Shown here piece after piece: positions 19,101 to 28,638 of a stretch of 64,000 bases of DNA (the first letter of the stretch is position 1; every line of letters begins with the position of its first letter). Both the position numbers and the translations under genes were made by a program. The notes under the pieces are model-generated. The model did not search any database and was not told the origin of the DNA. It saw only the letters and a list, made by a program, of their open reading frames with translations. Origin of the DNA: Streptomyces violascens (GTDB lineage Bacteria > Actinomycetota > Actinomycetes > Streptomycetales > Streptomycetaceae); NCBI RefSeq assembly GCF_014649955.1, contig NZ_BMUA01000003.1, positions 408,456 to 472,455 on the forward strand, given 5' to 3'.

Positions 19101-19479
19101 CGCCGACCATCGTCCAGCGCCGGTCGAGCGGCCCCTTCGGCGCGGTCAGCGCGGAGACCGGGCCAAGGAGCGCGGCCCCGAAGAGCACCGTCGCGAACAC
19201 CCGGGCGCCGAGCACCGCGGCGACGGCGAACGCCGCCCCCCGGTATCCGCCGCCGAAGGACTGCTGCTCCACCGCGGCCTGCAACGCCAGCAGCAGCGTC
19301 ACGAGTACGGCGAGCGTGTCGCCGATCCCGCCGACGAGCTGTGCGCTCCACAACCGCCGCAGCGAAGGGATGCGCAGCAGGGCGCGTACGGCCCGCTCGC
19401 GTGAGTCTGCGGCCAGGGCGTCGGAAATGGGGCTCACGACTCCTTCAGAGCTTGGGGGGTGCTCGGCTCCTCGCGTCAT
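16174..19479 (-). CDS. tmk: MFS-like membrane domain fused to thymidylate kinase and Glu/Ala coiled coil
   Basis: A 1101-residue multidomain protein; a free-standing TMK has about 210 residues. Residues about 35-490 hold 10-12 transmembrane segments of MFS type. Residues about 512-711 are a complete thymidylate kinase: P-loop [19 protein letters not shown] near 514, the DRY motif in [20 protein letters not shown] near 605, and the LID segment that follows. It converts dTMP to dTDP. Residues about 716-870 are a charged Glu/Arg/Ala coiled coil, followed by Ser/Gly/Ala low-complexity sequence and an acidic tail ending NPRGGRRRR. The start at 19479 is provisional. Orthologues in Streptomyces have the same fusion, so this is not an assembly error. 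Role of the membrane part unknown. Confidence 0.88.
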   Translation of the reverse strand: MTRGAEHPPSSEGVVSPISDALAADSRERAVRALLRIPSLRRLWSAQLVGGIGDTLAVLVTLLLALQAAVEQQSFGGGYRGAAFAVAAVLGARVFATVLFGAALLGPVSALTAPKGPLDRRWTMVGADGVRAALLIVAPLWIDWTPANALLLILVTAFLAGVAERFWTVAKESAAPALLPAPPLEGAAVRPLPDHLDALRRLSLRTTFVAIPLGAAALLVAALVSNLLGTGIDWFKLHQAALGSYLAAGLFAASISVVALLELPDTQTPRARSPLEGLRRPSTGNGPDKGRTGAVPLLVLACAAVAGAIAAAASVAVLHAVDLGGGPAAFALLILTLTGGTVLGIRTAAKILPVLSRRRLLSLAIAVTGVSLLAMGLVPDLATVLLIALFAGVAAGVAANTGHVLIDQETEEYRRARTAEHLQAVVRVSIGLGAIVAPLLAAAIGSHRVESGSFVFAHGGAGFTLMLVGALLLPMAAVVLAKADDRQGVPLRRDLADALRGADPAQAPAATGFFIALEGGDGAGKSTQAEALAEWIRAKGHEVVVTREPGATPVGKRLRSILLDVSSAGLSNRAEALLYAADRAEHVDSLVRPALERGAIVISDRYIDSSVAYQGAGRDLSPTEVARINRWATGGLVPNLTVLLDVSPETARERFTEAPDRLESEPPEFHGRVRSGFLTLAAADPSRYLVVDAGQEPEAVTTVVRHRLDQMLPLSEAEVRAQEEARKKAEEEARKRAEEEAARKAEEERLERERQAQLAKLRAEEEERKRRELEEARLREEERQAEEARQRAEEARRLAEEERVRREAEEKARAAEQERLRQQAEEEARLRAEAEARRLEKQRKAEEALLRAEEARRLAEAAAVAAAAEAAAKEAGSAASRSAGSAGPAAANASGAVGSAGSGSGGSSGSAGSSGSARSAGSAGSADASESEITVETPVVGPNEVTQSVPVAESNEVTQPVPVAEPHEASAADGAKSGRVSDAEETTVLPSVPDAGRNTGRDARAADETAVLPPVRDADPADRVPPGLFRDEREAGHHAEGGNERTRELPQIDPETGQERQRRRSDWAEETPLDDLPTLADELLGPRDDEDDNPRGGRRRR

Positions 19480-19574
19480 CCGCCCAGCCTATCCGGAGCG
19501 CGCCGGTCCTCGCGGGGGTGCCCGAACATATGGGCGGACGGCGCGACTCGGGCTCCACCGCGGCTCAACGCGGA

Positions 19575-19608
19575 ACGGGGGGCCGGGGCGTGTGCCCCGG
19601 CCCCCCGT
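19575..19608. terminator. 15-bp perfect hairpin after topA
   Basis: Perfect 15-bp arms (19575-19589 and 19594-19608, ACGGGGGGCC... paired with ...GGCCCCCCGT) enclose a GTGT loop, 12 bases after the topA stop. There is no T-run, but stability is extreme. It should separate topA from the downstream thymidylate kinase fusion gene. Confidence 0.78.
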
Positions 19609-19619
19609 CAACCGTCGGA

Positions 19620-22457
19620 CTACTCCGAAGCCGTGGCCTTCTTGGCCGCGGTCTTCTTCGCGGGAGCCTTCTTGGCCGCGGTCGTCTTGGACGCCGCGGT
19701 CTTCTTCGCGGCCGCCGTCTTCTTGGCCGGAGCCTTCTTCGCGGCGGTCTTCTTGGCTGCGGTCTTCTTCGCCGGAGCCTTCTTCGCCGCCTTCGTGGCC
19801 GGGCCCTTGGCGCGCTTCTCGGCGAGCAGCTCGAAGCCGCGCTCCGGCGTGATCTCCTCGACGCTGTCGGCGGTCCGCAGCGTCGCGTTGGTCTCGCCGT
19901 CGGTGACGTACGGGCCGAAGCGGCCGTCCTTCACCACGACCGGCTTCTCGCTGACCGGGTCGACGCCGAGCTCCTTGAGCGGCGGCTTGGCGGCGGCGCG
20001 GCCACGCTGCTTGGGCTGGGCGTAGATCGCCAGCGCCTCTTCGAGCGTGATGGAGAAGAGCTGGTCCTCGGTCTCCAGGGAGCGCGAGTCGGTGCCCTTC
20101 TTCAGGTACGGCCCGTAGCGCCCGTTCTGCGCGGTGATCTCGACGCCCTCGGCGTCGGCGCCGACCACGCGCGGCAGCGACATGAGCTTGAGCGCGTCGT
20201 CCAGCGTGACCGTGTCGAGGGACATCGACTTGAAGAGCGAGGCGGTCCGCGGCTTCACCGCGTTCTTGCCGGTCTTCGGCGTGCCCTCGGGCAGGATCTC
20301 GGTGACGTACGGGCCGTAACGCCCGTCCTTGGCGACGATCTGGTGGCCGCTCACGGGGTCCGCGCCCAGCTCGAAGTCGCCGCTCGGCTTGGCGAGCAGC
20401 TCCTCCGCGTACTCGACGGTCAGCTCGTCGGGCGCCAGGTCGTCCGGGACGTCCGCACGCTGGTGGCCCTCGGAGTCCTTCTCGCCGCGCTCGACGTACG
20501 GGCCGTAGCGGCCGACGCGCAGCACGATGCCCTCGCCGACGGGGAACGAGGAGATCTCGCGGGCGTCGATCGCACCGAGGTCGGTGACGAGCTCCTTGAG
20601 CCCGCCGAGGTGGTCCCCGTCGCCGTTGCCGGCGGCCGAGGCGGCACCGCCCGTCGCCGCGTCACCCTCGCCGAAGTAGAAGCGCTTGAGCCACGGCACC
20701 GCCTGGGCCTCGCCCCGCGCGATGCGGTCGAGGTCGTCCTCCATCTTGGCGGTGAAGTCGTAGTCGACGAGGCGGCCGAAGTGCTTCTCCAGGAGGTTGA
20801 CCACGGCGAAGCTCAGGAACGACGGGACGAGCGCCGTGCCCTTCTTGAACACATACCCGCGGTCCAGGATCGTGCCGATGATCGAGGCGTACGTCGAAGG
20901 ACGCCCGATCTCGCGCTCTTCCAGCTCCTTGACCAGCGAGGCCTCGGTGTAGCGGGCCGGCGGCTTGGTGGCGTGGCCGTCCACCGAGATCTCCTCGGAC
21001 GACAGGGAGTCGCCCTCGGCCACCTGCGGCAGTCGGCGCTCGCGGTCGTCGAGCTCGGCGTTCGGGTCGTCCGCGCCTTCGACGTAGGCCTTCATGAAGC
21101 CGTGGAAGGTGATCGTCTTACCGGAGGCGGTGAACTCGGCCTGCCGGCCGTCGCTCGCCCGCCCCGCGATCTTCACGGTCACCGAGTTGCCGACCGCGTC
21201 CTTCATCTGGGAGGCGACGGTCCGCTTCCAGATCAGCTCGTAGAGCCGGAACTGATCGCCGGTCAGGCCCGTCTCGGCCGGGGTGCGGAAACGATCACCC
21301 GAAGGGCGGATCGCCTCGTGCGCCTCCTGCGCGTTCTTGACCTTCCCGGCGTACGTACGCGGCTTGTCCGGCAGGTAGTCGGCGCCGTACAGCTGCGTCA
21401 CCTGGGCCCGGGCGGCCGCGATGGCCGTGTCGGACAGCGTCGTGGAGTCCGTACGCATATAGGTGATGAAGCCGTTCTCGTACAGCTTCTGGGCGACCTG
21501 CATGGTCGCCTTGGCGCCGAAGCCCAGCTTGCGCGAGGCCTCCTGCTGCATCGTCGTCGTACGGAACGGGGCGTACGGCGAGCGGCGGTAGGGCTTGGAC
21601 TCCACCGAGCGCACGGCGAAGGAGGAGTCGGCGAGCGCTGCGGCCAGGGCCCGCGCGTTCGCCTCGTCCAGGTGCAGGACGTCACTCTTGAGTTGTCCGT
21701 CGGGACCGAAGTCGCGGCCCTGCGCCACGCGCCGGCCGTCGACCGTGTTGAGCCGTGCCACCAGCGTGGACGGGTCGGAGGCGTCGCCCGCCCGGCCGGT
21801 GGAGAACGTCCCGGTCAGGTCCCAGTACTCAGCAGAACGAAACGCGATGCGCTCGCGTTCCCGCTCCACGACGAGTCGGGTGGCCACGGACTGGACGCGC
21901 CCGGCGGACAGCCGCGGCATGACCTTCTTCCACAGGACCGGCGAGACCTCGTAGCCGTAGAGGCGGTCGAGGATGCGGCGGGTCTCCTGGGCGTCGACCA
22001 TGCGCTGGTTGAGCTCGCGCGGGTTGGCGACGGCGTCGCGGATCGCGTCCTTGGTGATCTCGTGGAAGACCATCCGGTGAACCGGGACCTTGGGCTTCAG
22101 AACTTCCTGCAGGTGCCACGCGATGGCTTCGCCCTCGCGGTCCTCATCGGTGGCGAGGAAGAGTTCGTCGGACTCGGCGAGGAGCTCCTTGAGCTTCCTG
22201 ACCTGGGCCTTCTTGTCGGCGTTGACGACGTAGATCGGCTGGAAGTCGTGCTCGACGTCCACGCCGAGACGGCGCACCTCGCCGGTGTACTTCTCGGGCA
22301 CCTCGGCGGCGCCGTTCGGCAGGTCGCGGATGTGCCCGACGCTCGCCTCGACGACATAACCGGGGCCGAGGTAGCCCTTGATCGTCTTCGCCTTGGCAGG
22401 AGACTCGACGATGACGAGTCGGCGGCCGCCCTTTGCGGTCTCGCTGGTCGGGGACAA
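19620..22457 (-). CDS. topA: DNA topoisomerase I
   Basis: A 945-residue type IA topoisomerase that relaxes negative supercoils. The TOPRIM domain opens with [18 protein letters not shown] and contains [12 protein letters not shown]. The catalytic tyrosine is in [11 protein letters not shown] near residue 332. The C-terminal half contains repeated [16 protein letters not shown] topo_C repeats instead of zinc fingers. The last 60 residues are alternating Lys/Ala blocks ([13 protein letters not shown] type), a tail known in Streptomyces TopA to aid processive DNA binding. The start is a TTG at 22457 after a GGAGAG tract, giving the family's [13 protein letters not shown] opening. Streptomyces topA is supercoiling-regulated from its promoter region. 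Confidence 0.95.
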   Translation of the reverse strand: MSPTSETAKGGRRLVIVESPAKAKTIKGYLGPGYVVEASVGHIRDLPNGAAEVPEKYTGEVRRLGVDVEHDFQPIYVVNADKKAQVRKLKELLAESDELFLATDEDREGEAIAWHLQEVLKPKVPVHRMVFHEITKDAIRDAVANPRELNQRMVDAQETRRILDRLYGYEVSPVLWKKVMPRLSAGRVQSVATRLVVERERERIAFRSAEYWDLTGTFSTGRAGDASDPSTLVARLNTVDGRRVAQGRDFGPDGQLKSDVLHLDEANARALAAALADSSFAVRSVESKPYRRSPYAPFRTTTMQQEASRKLGFGAKATMQVAQKLYENGFITYMRTDSTTLSDTAIAAARAQVTQLYGADYLPDKPRTYAGKVKNAQEAHEAIRPSGDRFRTPAETGLTGDQFRLYELIWKRTVASQMKDAVGNSVTVKIAGRASDGRQAEFTASGKTITFHGFMKAYVEGADDPNAELDDRERRLPQVAEGDSLSSEEISVDGHATKPPARYTEASLVKELEEREIGRPSTYASIIGTILDRGYVFKKGTALVPSFLSFAVVNLLEKHFGRLVDYDFTAKMEDDLDRIARGEAQAVPWLKRFYFGEGDAATGGAASAAGNGDGDHLGGLKELVTDLGAIDAREISSFPVGEGIVLRVGRYGPYVERGEKDSEGHQRADVPDDLAPDELTVEYAEELLAKPSGDFELGADPVSGHQIVAKDGRYGPYVTEILPEGTPKTGKNAVKPRTASLFKSMSLDTVTLDDALKLMSLPRVVGADAEGVEITAQNGRYGPYLKKGTDSRSLETEDQLFSITLEEALAIYAQPKQRGRAAAKPPLKELGVDPVSEKPVVVKDGRFGPYVTDGETNATLRTADSVEEITPERGFELLAEKRAKGPATKAAKKAPAKKTAAKKTAAKKAPAKKTAAAKKTAASKTTAAKKAPAKKTAAKKATASE

Positions 22458-22645
22458 CTTCGCTCTTCTCTCCGGTCGGCACTCGGGTGTCAGTACATGA
22501 CGCTGCGGAGTGTGACGGTACAACCCGCCCCCGTGTCAAACAGCAAAAGCCCGCAGCGGCCACTCGAACGGTAACCCGACTTACCGCGATCCTGCCGCCC
22601 GGACCGTCCCGAAGCCTTCCGAAAAGCGTTTCGTCCCCTTTAAGT

Positions 22646-22861
22646 CTAGATTCGGGCGAAGCACCAGAGGCCGAGCATGAGGAAGGCCGCGCCGAAGGCG
22701 CTCGACAGCACGGCCGAGGCGACCGGGGAGACGCCGTGTGCGACCGGCGTGCGGCGGCGCACGCAGGATGCCGTCCACAGCAGCAGAGCGCCCCCGAACA
22801 GCACGAACACCGTTCCCGCGAAGACGGCCGGCCCCGTCTCGGTCCCACCCATTGCGTTCAT
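22646..22861 (-). CDS. Small two-helix membrane protein
   Basis: A 71-residue protein with two hydrophobic stretches, AVFAGTVFVLFGGALLLWTA and AVLSSAFGAAFLMLGLWCF, joined by a short basic loop (CVRRRTPVAHG). The ATG at 22861 has AGGA eight bases upstream; a further ATG lies at 22852. It is co-oriented with topA, 188 bp upstream. I recognise no family. It is likely an integral membrane protein with both ends on the same side. Confidence 0.6.
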   Translation of the reverse strand: MNAMGGTETGPAVFAGTVFVLFGGALLLWTASCVRRRTPVAHGVSPVASAVLSSAFGAAFLMLGLWCFARI

Positions 22862-22936
22862 GCGCGCGATCCTGGTCACGGCGCGGCACTCCCAGACAGA
22901 GCCGGGGCCGCATTCCGGAGAACGCCGGGTGAACGG

Positions 22937-23503
22937 TCACCCGATCATGCACATTTCAGCCAGATCCGCCCTGTCGTCAGAGCCCGTCGAGGCGTCGTAC
23001 GTCACAGGGGCGTCGAGCGTCACATCACCTCGGGCGTGGCCCGCCGCCTGCCGCACTCCATCAATGCGGAGAGGGACGGCTGGAATGCGCCGTCGGGCCG
23101 ACTGCAGTACGTCACCCGTCGTACGCGTCCACCCTGGCCGCGACTGCCGGGGCACGTTCGCTCCGGCGAGCAGCAGGGCGGAACTGGCCACATTCGATAC
23201 GGGGAACGCCTCCCGCATGCGCAGGCCGGGCACGCCGAGCGCGAGCCCGGAGGCCGAGCGGGCGACGACGGCATCGCGCTGAGCCGGGTCGGCGTGGCCG
23301 ACGGTGGTCGGCGGACCGGCGGGGCGTGGTCGGCGGACCAAGGCCAACTGCCCTGGCACGGCGCCCCGTCCACGCGGCTGCGCAGCCGCAGGGCGCCGAG
23401 CCGAGCGGTATCCCGAGCCAATCCCCGCCGTCTCGAACGTCCACGCCCCGACCAGGACTTCGGCCTCGTCGAGCCGTCGCATGCTCGGCCCTGCGCCGGT
23501 CAA
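22937..23503 (-). CDS. Doubtful hypothetical open frame, possibly a decayed gene
   Basis: This frame fills most of the 695-bp gap between the small membrane protein and the methyltransferase. Parts look protein-coding, with normal G/C third positions (MRRLDEAEVLVGAWTFETAG; a middle stretch around DAVVARSASGLALGV). Other parts are arginine/proline-rich, and the last 60 residues lack the usual codon bias. No domain, signal peptide or good Shine-Dalgarno was recognised. It may be a poorly conserved gene, a frameshifted remnant or simply non-coding. Confidence 0.28.
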   Translation of the reverse strand: MTGAGPSMRRLDEAEVLVGAWTFETAGIGSGYRSARRPAAAQPRGRGAVPGQLALVRRPRPAGPPTTVGHADPAQRDAVVARSASGLALGVPGLRMREAFPVSNVASSALLLAGANVPRQSRPGWTRTTGDVLQSARRRIPAVPLRIDGVRQAAGHARGDVTLDAPVTYDASTGSDDRADLAEMCMIG

Positions 23504-23557
23504 CGCGCCGTTCCCATAGGCCCGGTGGATGTCCCCCGTGCCGCCTCCCTCCTCGGG

Positions 23558-25057
23558 CTACTCCGCCACCGGCTCCAGGAAGCCCTGCTCGACCAGGAGC
23601 CGGATCGCCTCAGGCGTACGGTCCCGCAGTCGCACCGGGTCCTCGTCGATCAGCTGGGCGATCGCGTCCAGGATCCGTCCGGCCGGCAGCTGCCCGTCGC
23701 AGACGCCCGCGAATCCGGCGCCCACCGTGTCCACCTTGGTGGCCCGGCGCATGCCGCGGTTCTGCCGCAGCACCACGTGCTCCGGGTCCTCCGCGCCCGG
23801 CAGCCCCACCTGCTCCTGCACCACCTCGTCGGCCAGGCGGAACCGGTCGGCGAGCAGCGCCGCGTCGTCGTGGCGGCGCAGATAGTCCTGCCGCTCGAAG
23901 TGCGCGTGCACGGCGTCGCCGAGCGGCTGCTCGACCGGGTGCGGCCACTCCTCGGCCACGATGGACGGCTGCTCGCTGTCCGTGCGGCGCAGGGTGATCC
24001 AGCCGAAGCCGACCGCCCTGGTCTTGCGCGCCTCGAACTCGTCCAGCCACGCCTCGTAGCGCTCCGCGTACCGGGCCGGGTCGGTGTGGTGGTCCCCGGC
24101 GTCGCGCAGCCACAGCTCGGCGTACTGGGTGATGTCCTGGACCTCGCGCTGCACGATCCAGGCGTCGCAGCCGCGCGGGACCCAGGAGCGGAGCCGGTCC
24201 TGCCACTCCTCGCCCTCGACGTGCTGCCAGTTGGCCAGGAACTGGGCGTACCCGCCGGGGTTGAGCCGCTCCCCCGCCTGCTGAACGAGCGTGCGGCACA
24301 GATCGTCCCCGCCCATTCCGCCGTCCCGGTAGGTGAGCCGGGCACCGGGCGAGATCACGAACGGCGGGTTGGACACGATCAGGTCGTACGTCTCCTCGCC
24401 CACCGGCTCGTACAGCGAGCCCGTCCGCAGCTCGGCCTCCGGCGCGCCGGACAGGGCGAGGGTGAGCCGGGTGAAGTCGAGCGCGCGCGCGTTCAGGTCG
24501 GTGGCGGTGACCCGGGTGGCGTGCTGGGCGGCGTGCAGCGCCTGGATGCCGGAGCCGGTGCCGAGATCGAGGGCGGAGCCCACGGGCCGCCGGACCGTGA
24601 TGCCGGCCAGCGTCGTGGAGGCGCCGCCGACGCCGAGCACCATGGCCTCGTCGCGGCCGCTCGCCCCGCCCGCGCCGCCGACCGCGCAGCCCAGGTCGGA
24701 GACGATGAACCAGTCCTGCCCCTCGGGCCCGCCGTAGGGCCGCACGTCCACCGTGGCCCGCACCTCGTCGCCGTCGCGGACCACCCAGCCGTCCGCGAGG
24801 GCCTCCTCCAGCGGCAGGGCCGCACGGGCGCTCTCGTACGCGACGGGCTGCTGGAGCAGGAACAGCCGCACCAGCGTGTCGAGCGGCGCCTCGCCGCGGG
24901 TGGCGCGCAGGGCGGGGACGGTCTCGCTGCGGGCCAGCGCGGCGTACGCGGGCGCGCCGAGCAGGTCGAGCAGGCCGTCGGCGGTGAAGGCGGCGGCGAG
25001 CAGGGCGTCACGCAGGCGGGCTGCGTGATCGGGCGCGGGAAGACTGGTCGTACTCAC
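23558..25057 (-). CDS. SAM-dependent methyltransferase with HemK-like NPPF motif
   Basis: About 499 residues. Residues 1-150 form an N-terminal accessory domain. The central class I methyltransferase has the SAM-binding loop DLGTGSGIQALHAAQ near residue 165 and the catalytic signature DLIVSNPPFVIS near residue 225, typical of enzymes that methylate amide or amino groups (HemK, RlmG and RsmC types). A C-terminal domain of about 170 residues completes the actinobacterial form. The rRNA, protein or small-molecule substrate is not known. The GTG at 25057 is chosen; the Shine-Dalgarno is weak. It follows the lipoprotein gene in the same direction with a strong hairpin between. Confidence 0.82.
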   Translation of the reverse strand: MSTTSLPAPDHAARLRDALLAAAFTADGLLDLLGAPAYAALARSETVPALRATRGEAPLDTLVRLFLLQQPVAYESARAALPLEEALADGWVVRDGDEVRATVDVRPYGGPEGQDWFIVSDLGCAVGGAGGASGRDEAMVLGVGGASTTLAGITVRRPVGSALDLGTGSGIQALHAAQHATRVTATDLNARALDFTRLTLALSGAPEAELRTGSLYEPVGEETYDLIVSNPPFVISPGARLTYRDGGMGGDDLCRTLVQQAGERLNPGGYAQFLANWQHVEGEEWQDRLRSWVPRGCDAWIVQREVQDITQYAELWLRDAGDHHTDPARYAERYEAWLDEFEARKTRAVGFGWITLRRTDSEQPSIVAEEWPHPVEQPLGDAVHAHFERQDYLRRHDDAALLADRFRLADEVVQEQVGLPGAEDPEHVVLRQNRGMRRATKVDTVGAGFAGVCDGQLPAGRILDAIAQLIDEDPVRLRDRTPEAIRLLVEQGFLEPVAE

Positions 25058-25102
25058 CCGGCCATTGTGGCCGCTGCCGCTGACAATCACCCCATCACGG
25101 CC

Positions 25103-25136
25103 GTGGCCCGGCCCCCGTTGGGGGGAGCCGGGCCAC
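25103..25136 (-). terminator. Hairpin after lipoprotein gene
   Basis: GTGGCCCGGC (25103-25112) pairs perfectly with GCCGGGCCAC (25127-25136). It lies 18 bases past the lipoprotein stop and 45 bases before the methyltransferase start. Confidence 0.65.
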
Positions 25137-25154
25137 GATCGAGGGCGCCTACGA

Positions 25155-25814
25155 CTACGACTTCGGGCTCGCCGAGGACGAGGCCGCGCCGGACGGCGAT
25201 GCGGAACCCGAGGGCGAGGACGACGCGGCCGGGGCGCCCGCTCCCGAACCGGAGGGCGCCGGGGCGGACGGCGTCTGCTTCTGGCAGCCGGGCTGCTTCT
25301 GCATGGCCTTTCCGATGTCGCCGGACTCCAGCTTCTTCAGGGAGGCGTCACCCGTCGAGCTGATCTTGCCGAGCTCGGTCGCGATGTCCTCCAGGCCCTT
25401 GGCGAACGCCGCCTGGTCGCCGGCGTTGAGCGCGTCGACCTTCTTCTTGAGGTTCGCGTACGACACGGAGGAGGCGTTCAGTTCCTTGACGGCCTCCTGC
25501 TGGGTGGTGGCGCCGTCCTTGACCGGCGGAGCACCGGCCTTGTCGACGGCGGCGCCCAGCGCCTTGTAGGCGTCCGAGATCTGCTGGAAGGCGGCCGAGT
25601 CGGTCTTCTGCACGTCGGCCGGCTTGCTGTCGTCACGCGTCTGCGCCTGGATGGCGGCGTTGGCGTCGGTGATCTTCTTGAACTGGGGCTGGGCCGTGTT
25701 GCAGAAGGTCTTCGCCCAGTCGTCGACCTTCTTGTTGGAGTCGTCGCTGCAGCCCGACAACGTCAGCATCAGTACCGCACCGCCGGACAGTGCGGCTGCA
25801 AGCTTCTTGTTCAC
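25155..25814 (-). CDS. Small secreted lipoprotein
   Basis: A 219-residue protein with signal peptide and lipobox LTLSGCSDD (Cys near residue 22). The mature part is helical and lysine/alanine/aspartate-rich, probably a helical bundle, and ends in a Pro/Ser/Gly/Ala-rich tail (residues about 175-219) that may cross the peptidoglycan. Two further cysteines (FCNTAQ and GCQKQ) could pair. The GTG at 25814 follows AAGGGA by nine bases. It lies between hppA and the methyltransferase gene, the same order as in S. coelicolor. Function unknown. Confidence 0.8.
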   Translation of the reverse strand: MNKKLAAALSGGAVLMLTLSGCSDDSNKKVDDWAKTFCNTAQPQFKKITDANAAIQAQTRDDSKPADVQKTDSAAFQQISDAYKALGAAVDKAGAPPVKDGATTQQEAVKELNASSVSYANLKKKVDALNAGDQAAFAKGLEDIATELGKISSTGDASLKKLESGDIGKAMQKQPGCQKQTPSAPAPSGSGAGAPAASSSPSGSASPSGAASSSASPKS

Positions 25815-25928
25815 CGGTTTGGTCCCTTCCAAGGCTCTCGGCCCCGGAACATACACGCCAAGTGGGCGACAAACGCTTGCCGTACGTGTGATCTGCCCCC
25901 TATTGCAGCCATTTGCACCAAGCAGAAC

Positions 25929-25962
25929 GGGCGGACGGTGTGTCAAACCCCACCGTCCGCCC
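25929..25962 (-). terminator. Hairpin between hppA and lipoprotein gene
   Basis: Perfect 12-bp arms, GGGCGGACGGTG (25929-25940) and CACCGTCCGCCC (25951-25962), with a 10-base loop. It lies 20 bases after the hppA stop. Confidence 0.7.
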
Positions 25963-25982
25963 GCCCTTTGCCCGCCCTACGG

Positions 25983-28376
25983 CTACGAAACCACCGCCGG
26001 GTCAACTGACTTCGCGACCCGCTCGTTGTTGCCGTCGTCACCCACGGCCACGCTGCGCCGCTTCGAGACGTACACCGCGCCGACGATGACGAGGACGGCG
26101 AGCGCCGCCACGATCCCGCGTACGGCCGGGTTCGCGTCGCCTCCGTAGGAGAACTTCACGATGGCCGGCGCGATCAGGAGTGCCACCAGGTTCATCACCT
26201 TGAGCAGCGGGTTGATCGCGGGGCCCGCGGTGTCCTTGAAGGGGTCGCCGACGGTGTCGCCGATGACGGTGGCGGCGTGGGCCTCGCTGCCCTTGCCGCC
26301 GAAGTGGCCGTCCTCGACCAGCTTCTTGGCGTTGTCCCAGGCGCCGCCCGAGTTGGCGAGGAAGACCGCCATCAGGGTGCCGGTGCCGATCGCGCCCGCG
26401 AGGTAGGAGCCGAGGGCTCCGACGCCGAGGGTGAAGCCGACCGCGATGGGCGCGAGCACCGCGAGCAGGCCGGGGGTTGCCAGCTCGCGGAGCGCGTCCT
26501 TCGTGCAGATGTCGACGACTCGCCCGTACTCCGGCTGCTCGGTGTAGTCCATGATCCCCGGGTGCTCGCGGAACTGCCGCCGCACCTCGAAGACCACCGA
26601 ACCGGCCGACCGGGACACGGCGTTGATCGCGAGCCCCGAGAAGAGGAAGACGACCGCCGCGCCCAGCATCAGGCCGACCAGGTTGTTGGGCTGTGAGATG
26701 TCCATGCTCAAGGTGAGCTCGCCCGCCTTGGCGTGGACGTCGTTGACGGCCGTCCCGATGGCGTCCTTGAAGGAGCCGTAGAGCGCCGCGGCCGCCAGTA
26801 CGGCGGTGGCGATCGCGATGCCCTTGGTGATGGCCTTGGTGGTGTTGCCCACGGCGTCCAGATCGGTGAGCACCTGGGCGCCCGCGCCCTGGACGTCGCC
26901 GGACATCTCCGCGATGCCCTGGGCGTTGTCGGAGACCGGGCCGAAGGTGTCCATGGCGACGATCACGCCGACCGTGGTCAGCAGACCGGTGCCGGCCAGC
27001 GCCACCGCGAACAGCGCGAGCATGACCGAGGTGCCGCCGAGCAGGAAGGCCCCGTACACGCCGAGACCGATCAACAGGGCGGTGTAGACGGCCGATTCGA
27101 GGCCGATGGAGATACCGGCCAGGACGACGGTGGCGGGCCCCGTGAGCGAGGACTTGCCGATGTCCCTGACAGGACGCCGGGTCGTCTCGGTGAAGTACCC
27201 CGTCAGCTGCTGGATCAGCGCCGCGAGCACGATGCCGATGGCGACGGCGACGAGCGCGAGGATCCGCGGGTCGCCCTCGTGACCCTTGATCACGTCGTCC
27301 GTGACGCCGTTCAACTTGGCGTACGAAGACGGCAGATAGACGAAGACCGCGACGGCCACCAGGACCATCGAGATCACCGCGGAGATGAAGAAGCCGCGGT
27401 TGATGGCCGACATTCCGCTGCGGTCGGCGCGCCGCGGGGCGACCGCGAAGATGCCGATCATCGCGGTGACCACGCCGATCGCCGGGACGATCAGCGGGAA
27501 GGCGAGGCCCGAGTCGCCGAACGCCGCCTTGCCGAGGATCAGCGCCGCGACCAGGGTCACGGCGTACGACTCGAACAGGTCGGCCGCCATGCCGGCGCAG
27601 TCGCCGACGTTGTCGCCCACGTTGTCCGCGATGGTGGCGGCGTTGCGCGGGTCGTCCTCGGGGATGCCCTGTTCGACCTTGCCGACCAGGTCGGCGCCGA
27701 CGTCGGCGGCCTTGGTGAAGATGCCGCCGCCGACACGCATGAACATCGCGATCAGGGCCGCACCGAGGCCGAAGCCCTCCAGGACCTTGGGCGCGTCGGC
27801 CGCGTACACGAGCACGACGACCGAGGCGCCGAGCAGGCCGAGGCCCACCGTGAACATGCCGACGACGCCGCCGGTACGGAAAGCGATCTTCATGGCCTTG
27901 TGGGAGACCGCGGTGAGATCCTTTTCGGGTTCGCCTTCCGAGGGAGTCGCCTCCCGGGCGGCGGCCGCGACGCGCACATTCGCGCGCACGGCGAGGCGCA
28001 TCCCGATGTATCCAGTCGTCGCCGAGAAGACGGCGCCGATCAGGAAGAACACGGAACGGCCTACGCGCTGCGACCAGTTGTCGGATGGCAGCAGGAACAG
28101 CAGGAAGAACACCACGACGGCGAAGATGCCGAGGGTGCGCAACTGCCGGGTCAGATAGGCATTTGCGCCTTCCTGCACGGCAGCCGCGATCTTCTTCATC
28201 GAATCGGTGCCCTCGCCCGCGGCGAGGACCTGGCGCACCAGCAATTGCGCGACGATCAGGGCCGCCAGCGCGACAGCCGCGATGACGATCACGATCATTC
28301 GGTTGCCGTCGGTCAGTACCGCGGCAGCCAGGGATGTGGGGTGGTCGAGTTCCGTTGGGTTGAAGAGCCCCGCCAT
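25983..28376 (-). CDS. hppA: Membrane-bound proton-pumping pyrophosphatase
   Basis: A 797-residue integral membrane protein with about 16 helices that couples PPi hydrolysis to ion transport. The substrate site is intact: DVGADLVGKVEQGIPEDDPR and the acidic DNVGDNVGDCAGMAADLFES. The segment GNTTKAITKG (around residue 514) has Lys where K+-dependent enzymes have Ala, marking the K+-independent H+-pumping class. The C-terminal third keeps DTVGDPFKDTAGPAINPLLK. The ATG at 28376 has AAGGAGG five bases upstream. A TACAAT -10-like box lies on the minus strand at 28415-28420. The bldG operon terminator lies upstream. Confidence 0.95.
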   Translation of the reverse strand: MAGLFNPTELDHPTSLAAAVLTDGNRMIVIVIAAVALAALIVAQLLVRQVLAAGEGTDSMKKIAAAVQEGANAYLTRQLRTLGIFAVVVFFLLFLLPSDNWSQRVGRSVFFLIGAVFSATTGYIGMRLAVRANVRVAAAAREATPSEGEPEKDLTAVSHKAMKIAFRTGGVVGMFTVGLGLLGASVVVLVYAADAPKVLEGFGLGAALIAMFMRVGGGIFTKAADVGADLVGKVEQGIPEDDPRNAATIADNVGDNVGDCAGMAADLFESYAVTLVAALILGKAAFGDSGLAFPLIVPAIGVVTAMIGIFAVAPRRADRSGMSAINRGFFISAVISMVLVAVAVFVYLPSSYAKLNGVTDDVIKGHEGDPRILALVAVAIGIVLAALIQQLTGYFTETTRRPVRDIGKSSLTGPATVVLAGISIGLESAVYTALLIGLGVYGAFLLGGTSVMLALFAVALAGTGLLTTVGVIVAMDTFGPVSDNAQGIAEMSGDVQGAGAQVLTDLDAVGNTTKAITKGIAIATAVLAAAALYGSFKDAIGTAVNDVHAKAGELTLSMDISQPNNLVGLMLGAAVVFLFSGLAINAVSRSAGSVVFEVRRQFREHPGIMDYTEQPEYGRVVDICTKDALRELATPGLLAVLAPIAVGFTLGVGALGSYLAGAIGTGTLMAVFLANSGGAWDNAKKLVEDGHFGGKGSEAHAATVIGDTVGDPFKDTAGPAINPLLKVMNLVALLIAPAIVKFSYGGDANPAVRGIVAALAVLVIVGAVYVSKRRSVAVGDDGNNERVAKSVDPAVVS

Positions 28377-28587
28377 TCGTCCTCCTTGACGCTCAGAGCT
28401 CAAGATGTGGACGGATTGTAGGTAGCGGAACACGATCAAAACAGGGCGCCGCAAATGGAATTGACCTTCATCGGCTCATCAGAGAGAGATCCGGTCACGA
28501 GAATGCCCCCGAAAGCGGTAATGGGGCAAAAGCATTGACGCTTGATCGACGATCTAGGTACGGGGCCCGGAAATCTTGCCCGGAAAA

Positions 28588-28613
28588 TGAAAAAGGCCCT
28601 GCTCAGCAGGGCC
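28588..28613 (-). terminator. Terminator of the bldG operon
   Basis: GGCCCTGCT (28595-28603) and AGCAGGGCC (28605-28613) form a hairpin that, on the minus strand, is followed by seven T residues (A-tract 28588-28594). It lies 25 bases after the anti-sigma gene's stop. This is the best textbook terminator in the window. Confidence 0.9.
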
Positions 28614-28638
28614 CGTCCCAATATCGAAAAGAAGTGGA

